Shown here: in pieces, positions 1 to 5,700 of the stretch
Numbering within the stretch: position 1 is the stretch's first letter
Layout: every line of letters starts with the position of its first letter
Source of the DNA: an uncultured Clostridia bacterium
Lineage (GTDB): Bacteria; Bacillota; Clostridia; TANB77; CAG-508
Assembly: GCA_947625075.1 (NCBI GenBank)
Contig: CANQMY010000077.1
Location: 1-5,834, forward strand
Reading direction: 5' to 3'
Length of the DNA stretch: 5,834 nucleotides
The notes under the pieces: model-generated
The model's input: only the letters and a program-made list of their open reading frames with translations
Told to the model about the DNA's origin: nothing
Database searches by the model: none
Program-made: the position numbers and the translations under genes

Positions 1-17
1 TTCTTTTGTTCTTTCAT
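1..17 (-). CDS. 5' end of an unknown protein, cut by the window edge
   Basis: Only the first codons are present (ATG at 17-15, reading M-K-E-Q-K and then leaving the window), so no function can be given. The start is supported by a perfect AGGAGG ribosome binding site on the minus strand at 28-23, 5 nt before the ATG, which is the best Shine-Dalgarno sequence in the window. The gene lies downstream of the inverted-repeat element at 42-231 and would be the gene controlled by it. No convincing minus-strand sigma-A promoter was found between this start and the terminator at 65-123. A false start is possible but unlikely given the strong RBS. Confidence 0.6.
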
Positions 18-41
18 ATTTTCCTCCTATTATGTTAATTT

Positions 42-68
42 TTATTAATGATAAAACTTAATAAAAAA
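42..68 (-). repeat. Left arm of 27-bp inverted repeat
   Basis: The reverse complement of 42-68 matches 205-231 at 26 of 27 positions without gaps; the only difference is at 49 versus 224. Read on the minus strand, the arm is a T6 tract leading into a dyad: TTATTAAG, a 7-nt core TTTTATC, then ATTAATAA. The core is identical in both arms. Such a match is unlikely by chance even in AT-rich DNA. Two readings are possible: a site-specific recombination site of an invertible segment, or one of a pair of operators for a dimeric regulator. It overlaps the outer edge of the terminator stem at 65-68. Confidence 0.75.
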
Positions 69-123
69 AGAATAAATCTCAAACTCAGCTTGCATTAAGC
101 TTTTTATAAGATCTATTCTTTTT
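65..123 (-). terminator. Bidirectional intrinsic terminator after the 841/155-aa operon
   Basis: Positions 65-79 (AAAAAGAATAAATCT) pair with 109-123 (AGATCTATTCTTTTT) over 15 positions with one mismatch. A nested hairpin pairs 87-91 (AGCTT) with 97-101 (AAGCT). On the minus strand the stem ends in a T7 run (69-63), and on the plus strand a T-rich tract follows (119-131), so it can work in both directions. It lies about 140 nt past the stop of the 155-aa gene and would keep that operon from reading into the gene at 17. Nearly all of it is inside the 42-231 inverted-repeat element and would move if the element inverted. Confidence 0.6.
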
Positions 124-164
124 ATTTTTTTAATAAATTATTAATGTTTTTTATTTTTATTATA

Positions 165-193
165 TTGATTTCATATGTTCATTATGCTATATT
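165..193 (+). promoter_or_regulatory. Extended -10 sigma-A-type promoter inside the inverted-repeat element
   Basis: TTGATT at 165-170 (-35) is followed after exactly 17 bp by TATATT at 188-193 (-10), with TGC directly before the -10, making an extended -10 element. Transcription would start near 200 and run right, through the repeat arm at 205-231 and then antisense to the 155-aa gene. No plus-strand gene lies downstream to benefit. Flipped about the repeats, the same promoter would start transcription near 73 on the minus strand, about 56 nt before the ATG at 17. Promoter look-alikes are common in AT-rich DNA, so this is suggestive only. Confidence 0.45.
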
Positions 194-204
194 TAAAGTA
201 TATA

Positions 205-231
205 TTTTTTATTAAGTTTTATCCTTAATAA
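205..231 (+). repeat. Right arm of 27-bp inverted repeat
   Basis: This is the partner of the arm at 42-68, in opposite orientation. Here the internal dyad is perfect: TTATTAAG at 209-216 and CTTAATAA at 224-231, around the asymmetric 7-nt core TTTTATC at 217-223. It begins about 33 bp past the stop codon of the 155-aa gene. Short arms in dyad around an identical asymmetric core resemble the layout of tyrosine-recombinase sites (lox, FRT and dif type), but no recombinase is in the window. It is not a terminator of the minus-strand operon, because the dyad is followed by A residues on that strand. Confidence 0.75.
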
Positions 232-263
232 TATATAAATTCTTTCACAAAAATACTAAAAAA

Positions 264-731
264 TTACTTATTTCTTTTAAATAATAATTTTATTTTATTC
301 CAAAAATCTCTTATCCAACTCTTTTTATAAACTACTATATTTTTACTATTTTCTGATACATCTTCTATGTTATTAGTTTTTGTATCGTTTTCTGAATTAT
401 TACTTTTAAATAATTCATCTGGATTATATTTTTTATAAGCTTCCTGCTCTATTAAATAGTCATTGTGATTTAAAATATTATTTATTACTTCTTTTTGTTT
501 TTCATTTGCAATATATTTTATGAATAAATATGTTAATATAGCATATGCTTTTTTAGAAATTTTTTGATTTTCAATAGAAACACTATTATCTATTTTAAAT
601 AGATAATTTTTATCCGAATTTTTATAAAAAAAATCAATTTCTTCTTGAGGCACCTTCTGATATTCTTCTTTTGGTAAATATTTTAATATCTCCGATACCT
701 CTCTATATGCCATTGCATATGTATTCTCCAT
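264..731 (-). CDS. Uncharacterised 155-aa protein, partner of the 841-aa protein
   Basis: No known function is recognised. Residues 1-100 look alpha-helical and highly charged (L-K-Y-L-P-K-E-E-Y at 17-24; a more hydrophobic helix at about 61-75). Residues 108-132 are a polar Asn/Ser/Asp/Glu-rich linker. The last 20 residues (136-155) are basic and aromatic, with Trp139 and Trp144, and could form an amphipathic helix that touches the membrane or nucleic acid. There is no signal peptide and no true transmembrane segment. The ATG at 731-729 has AGAGGTG about 7 nt upstream, inside the last codons of the 841-aa gene, and the two genes are 2 bp apart, so they are almost certainly co-transcribed and perhaps translationally coupled. 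From memory, small proteins of this kind (K-Y-I-P-K-E-like N terminus, N-P-D-E-L-F near 103-108) recur in gut Firmicutes genomes as hypothetical proteins. Its role is unknown. Confidence 0.85.
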   Translation of the reverse strand: MENTYAMAYREVSEILKYLPKEEYQKVPQEEIDFFYKNSDKNYLFKIDNSVSIENQKISKKAYAILTYLFIKYIANEKQKEVINNILNHNDYLIEQEAYKKYNPDELFKSNNSENDTKTNNIEDVSENSKNIVVYKKSWIRDFWNKIKLLFKRNK

Positions 732-733
732 TA

Positions 734-3259
734 TTATTCACCTCTATTTATATTTTCTAATATACTCGTATTTCTTTCTTGCGACATAACAATTTTTACT
801 TCTTCAATATCTCTAGTCGAAATTTTATTTGGACCATATAATGATTGTTTTAATATATCTTGCATCCTTATTTGGTATTCTTGTGCAGTAGGAATTGCTT
901 GCATATCAACCTTGAATTGTGAACTTCCTATTTTATCAAAACTTTCATTTACTTTTTCTAATATATGTCTATAATTAAAATTTGCTTCTGTTTCTGTTAT
1001 TGGTTTTCTATCTTTACAATTCTTATATAAATCTAATTCTTCTAATACAATATTTACTATGCCAGTAAGATTTTTTATATTATCTTGACCATCTTTTTCA
1101 TTTGTAATATCATCTATATGAAAATCAATTGTTTCTTGAATTTTATTCCACATATTTGAAAAATCATCTGAAAATTTAGAATTATCAATGTCAGATGAAT
1201 ATGTTTCATCATTTCCTGCTCTATTTAATAACCATCCTGCAACATTTGTTTCATATGTATTTATTAATCTTTTTAAAATTGACGAATCTCCAGTTTTATT
1301 AAATTCATCATTTAAACTTTGTAAATTATTAAGTTGCTCCTTTTCTATTTCACTTTTATCTATAAATAATACTTGAATTCCAAACTGTGCTGCTGCCTGA
1401 TATGCATTCTGTTTAACATTTTCATTCATATCATCAAAAATTATAACATAATCAGGTTTAACTCCATCTCTTTCTATTCCAATCTCACTGTATACCCTTC
1501 TTGAACTATATGGCAATGTTTTAGCTGACATATATTTTTGTGTTACAGCATCATAGGCAAAATTAGTTGAATATGTATTAATATCAGTTGCTCCCATAAG
1601 TTTAATATTTTTTTCATCTAATTTTGTAAATCCATACATTACTCCGTTATTTCCAACAGGAGGGCAACCCATAAAGTCATTATTTATATATGCTCCAGAA
1701 ATAATATGATTTTCATTGTGTTTTCCTGCAAACCACATTTTTACATAATCTTCATTTTTATCTTTTTCTATATTTGATATAAATCCTGAATCTGTACTAT
1801 GAAGTATTAAGTCAAACTTTCCTTTAATTTTAATTTGTTCAACTTTTTTTCCATTTACAATTATTTCTTCTGCTACATCAGAATTTTTTTCTTCTATAGC
1901 TTTTTGTACATACTCATCTGTTTTATTCATTGTTGTAAAAAAAGTTTTTGCACATTCTTTTGAAACATTTTTCTTTATATTAAATATATCTAAAGCACTG
2001 TATCTTTCTTCTAAGCTTTCATATAACTTATCCAATTCATCTTTACTTTTTATATCTAATGCTGATTTTATTTTTTCAAAAACTTCCTTATCATTTTGTG
2101 TTATTCCATTTAAATTACTTAAATCTGATCCATATCCTTCTACAAATTCTTTTGCCTCTCTTTGAGTCATAGAAAATCTTTTACTTAAATATATAGTTAA
2201 TTTATCTTCAAAAAAGTATGCTTCTTTATATTTTTTATCTAATTCTTCTAATAATCTTTGTTCAAAATCTGGACCATAATCAACATTTACAGCTCTAGAA
2301 TCTTTTGTTCTTTTAGATTCAAGTAATGCACAATTCAGTAATTCATCCACATTAATTTTATCTACATTTTTTGGATCAATATTAAATCCATTTCTAGTAC
2401 AAAAAGTTATTAATAATTCAATTTCTTCCAAATTATCTTTTAAATTTTCATATCCTTGTACTCTTTTAGAAATAATTTCTAGAAGTTCTGGATTAATCTT
2501 TTGTAGTGTAACTAATTGTGTAGACATATATGAAAATTTTGATACAAATTCTATAAATTCTGGTCCCATTTTAAATATATCATCTTGTAATAAACCAAAA
2601 TTAAAGTATCTAAGTGCATTTTCATTTTTTTCTAAAATTTTCTCTAAAAATTCGACTTTTTCAGGTGTAAAAATTCCTTTTTCAAAATACCTTATAAAAT
2701 TTGCCAAATCTAAATAATTTGTTATTTTATTGCATATTCCTTCTGCTATACTTCCTTTAACATTTTTTGTTCTATTATCAAGACCTAATTTTACTTTATC
2801 AATTTGATCTTTGCTTAATTTTCCAAATATTAAATTTGATGAATGTAACATTCCCATTGATAAGAAAAATCCATTTATGTCTATGTCTTCACAAAAGAAA
2901 TCTTCTTTCTCTAATCTTTTAAATATTAAAGTTGTTAATTTTTCCATATCTGGATAATCATTTTTGTATACACTTGACAATACTTTTATTAAATTATCAG
3001 TTGAAAAGTTTTTTAATAATTCAAAATCATTTGTAACAATTTTTTTTAAATCTCTAAATTTAACATTTTTATAATACTTTTCATCAAAAAGTGTACATTT
3101 ATTCTGATCCCTTACTATATAAAGTGATACCAAATCTTGCTCTTTTATTATTTTTTGTTTTAATTCTTCATTTAGTACTCCATCAGAATTTTCTTTATTT
3201 GTAGCTTCATTTATATCTTCTAAATTATTATTCTTTTCATTTGCTTCTGTTTTGTCCAT
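734..3259 (-). CDS. Uncharacterised 841-aa cytoplasmic protein with a possible ART-like domain
   Basis: No named family is recognised with confidence. Residues 1-40 are polar and probably disordered. Residues 60-460 appear to be mostly alpha-helical with no obvious catalytic motif. Residues about 480-635 look like a mixed alpha/beta domain, with L-I-L-H-S-T-D at 484-490, S-G-A-Y-I at 521-525, M-Y-G-F-T at 541-545, M-G-A-T-D-I at 555-560, V-Y-S-E-I-G-I-E-R at 589-597 and K-P-D-Y-V-I-I-F-D-D at 601-610, then G-I-Q-V-L-F-I-D-K at 627-635. The C-terminal 200 residues are helical again. There is no signal peptide or membrane segment, so it should be cytoplasmic. The ATG at 3259-3257 has GAAAGG 6 nt upstream, and a promoter lies at 3299-3327. 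The 155-aa gene follows after 2 bp. His487 and Glu592 invite comparison with ADP-ribosyltransferases, but this is a weak inference. From memory, the H-S-T ... (N/S)-E ... P-D-Y-(V/I)-I region recurs in large hypothetical proteins of gut Firmicutes. Confidence 0.85.
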   Translation of the reverse strand: MDKTEANEKNNNLEDINEATNKENSDGVLNEELKQKIIKEQDLVSLYIVRDQNKCTLFDEKYYKNVKFRDLKKIVTNDFELLKNFSTDNLIKVLSSVYKNDYPDMEKLTTLIFKRLEKEDFFCEDIDINGFFLSMGMLHSSNLIFGKLSKDQIDKVKLGLDNRTKNVKGSIAEGICNKITNYLDLANFIRYFEKGIFTPEKVEFLEKILEKNENALRYFNFGLLQDDIFKMGPEFIEFVSKFSYMSTQLVTLQKINPELLEIISKRVQGYENLKDNLEEIELLITFCTRNGFNIDPKNVDKINVDELLNCALLESKRTKDSRAVNVDYGPDFEQRLLEELDKKYKEAYFFEDKLTIYLSKRFSMTQREAKEFVEGYGSDLSNLNGITQNDKEVFEKIKSALDIKSKDELDKLYESLEERYSALDIFNIKKNVSKECAKTFFTTMNKTDEYVQKAIEEKNSDVAEEIIVNGKKVEQIKIKGKFDLILHSTDSGFISNIEKDKNEDYVKMWFAGKHNENHIISGAYINNDFMGCPPVGNNGVMYGFTKLDEKNIKLMGATDINTYSTNFAYDAVTQKYMSAKTLPYSSRRVYSEIGIERDGVKPDYVIIFDDMNENVKQNAYQAAAQFGIQVLFIDKSEIEKEQLNNLQSLNDEFNKTGDSSILKRLINTYETNVAGWLLNRAGNDETYSSDIDNSKFSDDFSNMWNKIQETIDFHIDDITNEKDGQDNIKNLTGIVNIVLEELDLYKNCKDRKPITETEANFNYRHILEKVNESFDKIGSSQFKVDMQAIPTAQEYQIRMQDILKQSLYGPNKISTRDIEEVKIVMSQERNTSILENINRGE

Positions 3260-3298
3260 TATCTACCTTTCATTTTTTTCAAACAATTATACTATTTT

Positions 3299-3327
3299 AT
3301 TATATAGCTATATATTCTTTCATTCAA
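3299..3327 (-). promoter_or_regulatory. Sigma-A-type promoter of the 841/155-aa operon
   Basis: On the minus strand TTGAAT (3327-3322) is followed after exactly 17 bp by a consensus TATAAT (3304-3299). Transcription should start near 3292, giving a 5' leader of about 33 nt before the ATG at 3259. The 14-bp palindrome TATATAGCTATATA (3301-3314) covers the downstream part of the spacer and most of the -10, a place where a repressor could bind. The palindrome may also be chance in such AT-rich DNA. Confidence 0.6.
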
Positions 3328-3384
3328 TTATTTATCTAAAAAGTAATATTTGTTATTAAAATGTAAAAATAATTTATATATATT

Positions 3385-3415
3385 AAAACCAGATAGTATG
3401 CTACTATCTGGTTTT
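3385..3415 (-). terminator. Bidirectional intrinsic terminator overlapping the gatD stop codon
   Basis: A perfect 14-bp stem pairs 3385-3398 (AAAACCAGATAGTA) with 3402-3415 (TACTATCTGGTTTT) around a 3-nt loop TGC. On the minus strand it ends in TTTT followed by AT-rich sequence and would end the symporter-gatD transcript; on the plus strand it is followed by a T6 run. The gatD stop codon (3406-3404) lies inside the stem, so the last codons of the gene also encode the terminator. It insulates this unit from the promoter at 3299-3327. Confidence 0.8.
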
Positions 3416-4172
3416 TTGTATAAATTTATCTAAAAGTTGTTTTCTACATTTTTCTTCAAATGTATCATCCAATTTCTCTAATTCAATTTTTCCACTATTT
3501 TTATCGTCTTTGTTTAATTTTCTTTCTAAACAATATTTTATAATATAATCAGCAATTTTTGGATTTTTTGAAAGTAAAGGACCATGAAGATATGTAGCAA
3601 TTACATTTTTCCTAAAAAATCCTTCTTCTTTGTCTTCAAATTTATTTCCATTACCTATTATAACTTTTCCAAATGGAGTATTTACATTAAATGTTTGCCC
3701 ACCATGATTTTCAAATCCTATTACTTCTGTTTTTATATCATCTATAGTAACTTCTGTTACTATATTTCCAATACATCTTTTATTTCTATCAGGTGCTGCT
3801 TCTGTATAATAATCAAATACTCCTAATCCTGGTATTATATTTCCTTCTACTCCTTTATAATATTTACCAAATAATTGATATGCTCCACAAATAAGTAAAA
3901 AGAATGTTCCTACATTTACCGCTTCTTTAATATTATCTTTATATTTCAGTAAGTCATCTGACAATATAGTTTGTTCATTATCAGCTCCGACCACCTGCAA
4001 ATACAATATCATAATTTTTAAAATTTGGAGCATTGTCTCCTAGCAAATATTCATCAACAGTAAGTTTTATATTTCTTTGATTACATCTATACTTTAATAT
4101 TTGTATATTTCCATAATCTCCATATAATTCCATCATATCTGGATATAAGTATAATAATTTTATCTCTTGCAT
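3404..4172 (-). pseudogene. gatD: gatD-like lipid II isoglutaminyl synthase glutaminase subunit, broken by a 1-bp insertion
   Basis: GatD is the glutamine amidotransferase that supplies ammonia to MurT, which amidates the D-Glu of lipid II in Gram-positive peptidoglycan. The gene starts at ATG 4172 (RBS AGAGAGG at 4190-4184, a longish 11-nt spacing) and reads 63 residues to a premature TGA. The family continues in another frame to the TAG at 3406-3404. Removing one base, most simply G3989, joins the halves as F-A-G-G-G-A-D-N-E-Q and gives 255 aa, close to the usual ~245. The intact-length protein has the N-terminal Y-P-D-M-M-E-L-Y-G-D-Y-G-N motif (10-22), nucleophile Cys95 in I-C-G-A-Y-Q-L (Cys94 in S. 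aureus GatD) and catalytic His196 in Y-L-H-G-P-L. Both catalytic residues are retained, so the lesion is recent or a sequencing error. Without correction, a protein starting at an internal ATG (4033) would lack the N terminus. A related CobQ-type amidotransferase is the alternative, but the length and motifs favour GatD. The usual partner murT is not adjacent in this window; the symporter is. Confidence 0.85.
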
Positions 4173-4219
4173 TTTTTGTTTTGCCTCTCTATTATAATTT
4201 GTTTAAGTTTTTATTAGTC

Positions 4220-5493
4220 TTAAACTTCCACTTTTTCAATTTTTTCTCTAACTTTTGTTTTCTTATCTTTATTTTCTAACCAGTGCTTACCGTCAATTAC
4301 TCTTGTTACCATCATTGCAGATACAGTATCACCAACTACATTAAGCATAGTAGCAGCTGGATCAATTATTGTAGCAACCATTGTAAGTATTGGAAGTGAT
4401 GCTACTGGGAATCCCATCATAGTTATAATTAACATTTCTGATATTGTTCCTCCACCTATTGGAACTCCTGTAATTAGTAAGTTTGCTAAAAGTGCTACAC
4501 CTAAAACTTGAGCTATGGCTCCTGGTGTATTTATTGTTGTTCCAAATAAACAAACTAAAAACATTATTTTAAATACTGAACCTATTACAGAACCATCTTT
4601 GTGAAAACTTGTTCCCATTGGTATTGTAGTTTCTGCTATATCATTTGGTACTCCTATTTTTTTAGCTGATTCAACATTTACAGGTATTGATGCTGCACTT
4701 GAACATGTAGCTAAAGACGTAAATGTTGGAGGAAGAGCATTTTTCCAAAATACTACTATTCTTTTCTATTTTTTAATGTGTACACTACAAAATAGAATAC
4801 TACTGCAACTACTGTATAAATTATAAATGTTTTTAAATAACCAAGTGCAATAGATGCTCCAAAACTTCCTACTAATGCTGCAAAATAACAACCAAGTCCA
4901 ATTGGTGCATAATACATTACTATTTTTATTATATTTTGAACAACCTCATTTGCAGAATTAAGAAAATCTAAAAATGGTTTTCCTTTTTCTCCTGACATTT
5001 TAGTAGCTAATCCACAAATTATTGAAAATACTAATATAGCTATTATATTATCTCTCGATAATAATTTTTGAAAATCATCAACAGTTAATAACTGTACAGT
5101 TCTTTCCAAAATATTTAAATCTTCCTCTTCTGTTTCTTCTCCTTCTTCTAATGAAGCTTTAATTGTTTCTCCATCTTCAGTATCAACTAATTTAATAAAT
5201 GTTGTACTTAAAAAACCTATTAATAGTGCAATCAAAGAAGTTATAATAAACACTACAAAGATTGTAACTATTATTTTTCCAAATCGCTTTGGACTCTGCA
5301 TTTTTGCAATTGCAGTTGTGATATTTAAAAAAATAAGTGGGACAATAACGACTAATAAGAAATTAACAAAGATGTCTCCTAGTGGTTTTAAAACAGTTGC
5401 TTTTTCTTGGAATATAATTCCTACAAGTGCACCAACGATAAGAGCAACTAAAAGAATTATCGTTGATTTGTAATTTGATAAAAATTTTTTCAT
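4220..5493 (-). pseudogene. DAACS-family (GltPh/SstT-like) amino acid:cation symporter, broken by a 1-bp deletion
   Basis: Dicarboxylate/amino acid:cation symporters are trimeric inner-membrane elevator transporters that import amino acids or dicarboxylates with Na+ or H+. The gene starts at ATG 5493 (RBS AGAGG at 5505-5501) and reads 245 residues to a TAG at 4758-4756, ending N-R-K-E. The family then continues in another frame to the TAA at 4222-4220. Adding one T in the T4 run at 4762-4765 (A4 to A5 on the coding strand) restores N-R-K-R-I-V-V-F-W-K-N-A-L-P-P-T and a 424-aa protein of normal length. Visible parts: hydrophobic N-terminal helices, V-V-I-V-P-L-I-F (48-55), a very acidic loop (104-125), HP1 T-C-S-S-A-A-S-I-P (263-271), T-S-F-H-K-D-G-S (295-302) where GltPh has N-M-D-G-T, HP2 G-V-P-I-G-G-G (343-349), and D-P-A-A-T-M-L-N-V-V-G-D (378-389). 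The substrate arginine of acidic amino acid carriers is replaced by Ala381, so glutamate/aspartate is doubtful as substrate. The C-terminal tail is highly charged. gatD follows 47 bp downstream. Confidence 0.88.
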
Positions 5494-5521
5494 AATACTA
5501 CCTCTTTTTTAAGTGGTAACG

Positions 5522-5539
5522 AGAATATAATTATATTCT
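5522..5539 (-). promoter_or_regulatory. 18-bp perfect palindrome in the symporter 5' leader
   Basis: AGAATATAATTATATTCT is a perfect 18-bp palindrome. It lies between the predicted transcription start (about 5547) and the RBS (5505-5501), roughly at +8 to +25. That is a common position for a repressor operator; in RNA it could only form a 7-bp A/U-rich hairpin with an AAUU loop. The protein that binds it, if any, is unknown, and chance is possible in AT-rich sequence. Confidence 0.4.
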
Positions 5540-5546
5540 TCGGATT

Positions 5547-5557
5547 TATTGCTATTA
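5547..5557. repeat. 11-bp direct repeat, copy 1 (overlaps the symporter -10)
   Basis: TATTGCTATTA here recurs exactly at 5585-5595. This copy covers the predicted start site and part of the -10 element. Identical copies on both sides of a promoter suggest a regulator binding site, though no regulator gene is in the window. Confidence 0.4.
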
Positions 5558-5582
5558 TAAACTATATGCATTATTTTTGCAA
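5554..5582 (-). promoter_or_regulatory. Sigma-A-type promoter of the symporter (and probably gatD)
   Basis: On the minus strand TTGCAA (5582-5577) is followed after exactly 17 bp by a consensus TATAAT (5559-5554). Transcription would start near 5547, giving a leader of about 53 nt before the ATG at 5493. No clear terminator lies between the symporter and gatD, so the transcript may run to 3385-3415. The -35 overlaps a 12-bp palindrome (GCAATATATTGC, 5579-5590), and an 11-bp direct repeat brackets the promoter. Confidence 0.65.
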
Positions 5583-5584
5583 TA

Positions 5585-5595
5585 TATTGCTATTA
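5585..5595. repeat. 11-bp direct repeat, copy 2 (just upstream of the symporter -35)
   Basis: This is an exact second copy of TATTGCTATTA, 38 bp from the first, which is more than three helical turns. It lies immediately upstream of the -35 and shares bases with the 12-bp palindrome at 5579-5590. Confidence 0.4.
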
Positions 5596-5700
5596 AATAA
5601 AATTTATTCTTATTTTTATTAATATATAATATCATTTTTTAATTAATTTTCATAATATATATTAATAACGGCTTAATTGCCAAAAGAAAGGAATAATAAA

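Noticed and set aside
130..144. Dyad TTAATAA-A-TTATTAA as a third copy of the repeat-arm site
   Set aside because: It has a 1-nt spacer instead of the 7-nt TTTTATC core and is easily produced by chance in this composition.
1188..1376. Plus-strand 62-codon open frame
   Set aside because: It lies wholly antisense within the 841-aa gene, has no good RBS and reads as low-complexity Ser/Asn/Leu sequence; a shadow frame.
3584..3826. Plus-strand 80-codon open frame
   Set aside because: It is antisense to the well-supported gatD reading frame and its Phe/Tyr/Ile/Cys-rich composition is typical of reverse-strand AT-rich shadow frames.
3404..4172. UGA-as-tryptophan code (mycoplasma-like) explaining the gatD stop
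   Set aside because: The premature TGA is immediately followed in frame by TAA, and the family homology switches frame, so recoding cannot rescue it; tryptophans elsewhere are TGG.
4191..4196. TATAAT just upstream of gatD as its own promoter
   Set aside because: No acceptable -35 hexamer is found 16-18 bp upstream, and the sequence is AT-rich enough to give TATAAT by chance.
4201..4225. 7-bp hairpin (GTTTAAG / CTTAAAC) between the symporter and gatD as a terminator
   Set aside because: The stem is short and A/T-rich, has an 11-nt loop and no T run after it on the minus strand.
4362..4553. Minus-strand 63-codon open frame in another frame of the symporter
   Set aside because: It overlaps the conserved C-terminal symporter frame and is Asn/Ser/Tyr-rich with no family resemblance; a shadow frame.
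5625..5630. TATAAT as the promoter of the plus-strand gene at 5701
   Set aside because: The hexamer is perfect but the best -35 candidates 16-17 bp upstream (ATTTAT, TTTATT) are poor; the gene must have a promoter here but I cannot place it.
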